This document shows, piece after piece, positions 18,332-20,389 of a stretch of DNA of 20,389 nt. A model generated the notes under the pieces. It had not been told where the DNA came from. It saw only the letters and a program-made list of their open reading frames with translations, and did not search any database. The position numbers and the translations under genes are program-made. Each line of letters starts with the position of its first letter. Position 1 is the stretch's first letter. Origin of the DNA: Chara braunii (Eukaryota > Streptophyta > Charophyceae > Charales > Characeae); assembly GCA_003427395.1 (NCBI GenBank), contig BFEA01000012.1, forward strand, positions 6,073,792 to 6,094,180, written 5' to 3'.

Positions 18332-18480
18332 CCTCCTGCATTCTTCAGTAATTTGCAACGACTTCCTCTCAGCACCCATGCTGATCCTGTCCTTAGCAAA
18401 TTCAAGGTGGCGAGGAGTGATGATCTCCTTGTTTTCCTTTGCTGCCTGAATTGCTGCTACATTGACCATGTTGGCAAGAT
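18332..18480 (-). CDS. FtsH/YME1-like i-AAA protease, upstream exon (end of AAA+ lid)
   Basis: This 149-bp exon encodes DLANMVNVAAIQAAKENKEI, then LEFAKDRISMGAERKS and ITEECRR. It matches the C-terminal helical part of the AAA+ domain and the linker to the peptidase domain in FtsH4/FtsH11/YME1. Family members read (G)ADLANLVN.AA.KAA...LEFAKDRI.MG.ERKS, directly followed by LTA(Y/F)HE. The acceptor TGATGCAG precedes the exon, whose first two bases finish a split GAT codon (phase 1). The donor is GTGAGC at 18331. Joined to 5301 it reads EECRR then LTAYHESGH without a gap, as in relatives. No stop or frameshift is present in either exon, so the gene is probably alive. The preceding exon (GTPGFSGA region) was not found up to 20389. 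Confidence 0.85.
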
Positions 18481-18699
18481 CTGCATCACACAGAATGAGT
18501 GAAAATGAGTGAAAGGCACAACAATCCATTCCTCACCAAGATCGAATAACAAACACAACCAAGGAAAAACGACCTCCAATCTTCCCAGTAGAACCTGCTT
18601 TGGGGGTTAATCATACGCCCTCTTAACTTCCTGTTCGACAATGTTAGGGGCTTACCTCAACGGTTTACTAGATCTCAAAAGAAAAGAAAACTCTTGAAA

Positions 18700-19322
18700 A
18701 AGGGACGTAGCTCTTTCTACAAGACAAGAGGCAAAGATTGTTCAAAAATGGAAAAATGAAAAAGCTCTAACATTCCTGAACATGGCACATACATTGGTGA
18801 GATAGACAGTGGGGAAATGCGAGAATCAAACCTCTTGTGGGCGTTGACGGGCCCTTTCGCATTCTTGCTGGGGATGCATTACCTCTTGTTACAAATTAAA
18901 AATACAAACAAAAGAGAAAGGGACTTGGGCAAAATGGAAGGAAGAAAAGCTCTATAATACCTGAACTTGACACATGCGTTGATAGACAGTGAGGAAACGG
19001 GACATTCAAACCTCCTTTAGCTTCCTCCCTTTTTGTGCTCGAGCGTGACTGTCAATGCTCACCTCTTCGTCACATCACAGACATAAACTCAATGCATGAC
19101 AACTCACAGGACAAGGAGATAAGAAGAAAAAAACAAAGAACTGCCAGTACTACATCCTCTGCATACCAGCGCTCCTGACCCCATCCATCCCCAGTCCAGT
19201 TCAGGGCTACCTTAGCAAGTCTGCCATAGGGTCAATCATCAAAAACGTCTAACGTTCCTGGACATGACACATGCATTGACAAGATCGACAGTGAGCAAAT
19301 GGGAGATTCAAGCCTCTGTTAG
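18700..19322. repeat. Degenerate repeat family, three copies
   Basis: A block with CTCTA(A)(C/T)A(T/A)(T/A)CCTGAAC, then GACACATGC.TTGA, GA(C)AGTGAGGAAA and CAAACCTC occurs at about 18765-18832, 18949-19013 and 19245-19317. Copies 1 and 2 are also preceded by AAAATGGAA...GAAAA. Copies 2 and 3 continue into CTTTCTCCC-type and CGCATGACAACTC-type segments (19097 and 19653). The region is upstream intron of the FtsH-like gene. Confidence 0.65.
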
Positions 19323-19553
19323 TATTTTATTTCTTTTTCTTCACACAACGCCACACACAGGTGCCCCATCTATTCTGGGCGGCACCAGTCCAGTTGCTCA
19401 TCACTGGCAAGCAAGATAAAACAAAAACCGTGAACAGAATGAACAGTTTGAATGGTACCATAGACCCTCCCTGAGAGTCGGGTATGCCAGTGGGGACTGC
19501 GGACAGGAGACTCCCAATGATACCCGGTCTCAGCAAGCAGCACCACCCTCTAG
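19323..19553 (-). mobile_element. SINE-like insertion of about 230 bp in one repeat copy
   Basis: Repeat copy 2 runs CCTCCTTTAG directly into CTTCCTCCC. Copy 3 reads CCTCTGTTAG, then about 230 extra bases ending in CTCTAG, then CTTTCTCCCC. The extra DNA is bounded by TAG on both sides. Read on minus, it ends in an A-rich tail (GAAGAAAAAGAAATAAAATA), as in a SINE or 5'-truncated retrocopy. No A or B box is clear. Confidence 0.5.
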
Positions 19554-19739
19554 CTTTCTCCCCTTTTGCGCTTCGACCTATGTGCAACTAGCCCAACTCT
19601 CAATTCTCACCTTTTCGACACGTCGCATCCATTCAGTTACGAATAATTTAACGCATGACAACTCGGCAGAAAAGAAGATGAGAGGAAAGAACACAGAAAG
19701 CAGTGTAAGGACTGCAGTGAAACGGTTTTCACCTTTAGC

Positions 19740-19890
19740 AGTAGCGGATGCCGATCCCAGGGCTCGATCCCTAGTTCCCACCTTACCTGTGTACGGTATC
19801 TGTGTCGACCCGAGAGTTGAACCCGTGACCTGTGCATTTGTTACAGTTGGTAGACTGCTGTAGGTAGCAGGGGTTCGATCTGTAGGTCAC
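19740..19890. repeat. Cluster of B-box-like motifs
   Basis: GGGTTCAACTC (minus, about 19824-19814), GGGATCGAGCCC (minus, about 19771) and GGGGTTCGATC (plus, about 19870) lie within 130 bp. The minus copy is preceded by an A-box-poor, tRNA-Val-like stretch. No cloverleaf forms, so these are probably remnants of tRNA-derived repeats. Confidence 0.25.
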
Positions 19891-19955
19891 ATGTGTGTCT
19901 ATCAAGTAGAAGTCTTAGGGAGTTCTAGAAGTCGTAGCTGTAGAGCTTCCGAAAG

Positions 19956-20085
19956 GTCAAGGCCGTAGCTGCTACAGTCCAGAAGGGTCAAGGTCGTAGC
20001 TGCTACAGTATCGAAAGGCCGTCAAGGTCGTAGCTGCTACAGTCCAGAAGGGTCAAGGTTGTAGCTGCTACAGTATCGAAAGGCC
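19956..20085. repeat. Minisatellite with alternating 31/34-bp units
   Basis: Four copies of GTCAAGG(C/T)(C/T)GTAGCTGCTACAG begin at 19956, 19987, 20021 and 20052. Unit ends alternate between TCCAGAAGG and TATCGAAAGGCC. Each contains the palindromic GTAGC-T-GCTAC. A degenerate flank (GTCGTAGCTGTAG) starts at about 19931. Confidence 0.9.
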
Positions 20086-20289
20086 AAGTCCACGGCCTTC
20101 CGGAAGGTCCTAGCAGTGGCCTTTCGAAGTTGCCCACGTTTAGACTGAGGCAAGTAGGCAAGTGGTGGAGTCTACCCGTGCTGAGTCAGCAGTCCCAGTC
20201 CCAGTCAGTCCTAGTCCAGTCCAGCAAGTACCGTACGGGACTTTGTGCACCACGGGCATGGGAAAGGGCCAGACCAACGAGCTACAGAA

Positions 20290-20297
20290 GTATAAAA
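20290..20297 (+). promoter_or_regulatory. TATA-box-like site
   Basis: GTATAAAATTGAG lies about 90 bp before the right edge, downstream of the minisatellite and of CAGTCC-type short repeats (20191-20224). It could be a core promoter of a retroelement LTR or of a gene to the right. Nothing downstream in the window can confirm it. Confidence 0.3.
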
Positions 20298-20389
20298 TTG
20301 AGAGGCAGCGACCAGCCATTCATTCATTCCTGCGTAAGCCATGCGGAAGCGCTGCCATAGCGACTTGTGCGAGGTGGTCTGCAGTGAGC

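Overview
The window looks like nuclear DNA of a plant-lineage eukaryote with a large, repeat-rich genome. A charophyte alga such as Chara fits best. The evidence is exons of a YME1/FtsH4-FtsH11-type protease separated by a very long GT-AG intron, plant-like U6 snRNA sequences, decayed Ty3/gypsy chromovirus pieces, a LINE 3' end with a poly(A) tail, and abundant simple repeats. The species is an inference; no marker in the window settles it.

Only one gene is convincingly intact, and only in part. On the minus strand, exon 18480-18332 encodes the end of the AAA+ domain (DLANMVNVAA...LEFAKDRI...ERKS). Exon 5301-5185 encodes the zinc-protease motif HESGH. They join in phase 0 across a 13,030-bp intron (18331-5302), so most of the window is one intron. 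The remaining exons of the gene lie outside it.

Layout: 1-3150 holds coding-like but broken plus-strand sequence that I do not recognise. 3425-4531 is the 3' end of a plus-strand LINE. 4532-5060 is a diverged duplicated segment with T-rich tracts. 5185-5301 is the protease exon. Inside the intron are a chromodomain-like tail (6548-6850), a decayed chromovirus integrase-to-chromodomain region with a tandemly duplicated chromodomain (7829-9280), a second integrase piece (10214-10460), several short duplications, hairpin clusters (11.4-13.1 kb), microsatellites and tRNA-like sequences. Past 18480 are a degenerate repeat with a datable insertion, a minisatellite with internal palindromes, and a TATA-like site near the right edge.

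The most unusual content is a set of four U6 snRNA-derived sequences. Three minus-strand copies (about 10.57-10.87, 16.17-16.48 and 16.49-16.69 kb) carry U6 split at the same point, between AAGGATGA and CACGCAC, by a related insert of 101-112 nt. The two long copies also share more than 100 nt beyond U6, including a T7 tract. The fourth copy (11702-11770, plus strand) is unsplit and ends in A16, like a retrocopy. Two of these U6 loci lie directly beside tRNA-like sequences. I read this as a dispersed U6-derived element or a U6 gene variant with an internal insertion. I know of no description of this arrangement in plants, but no search could be run.
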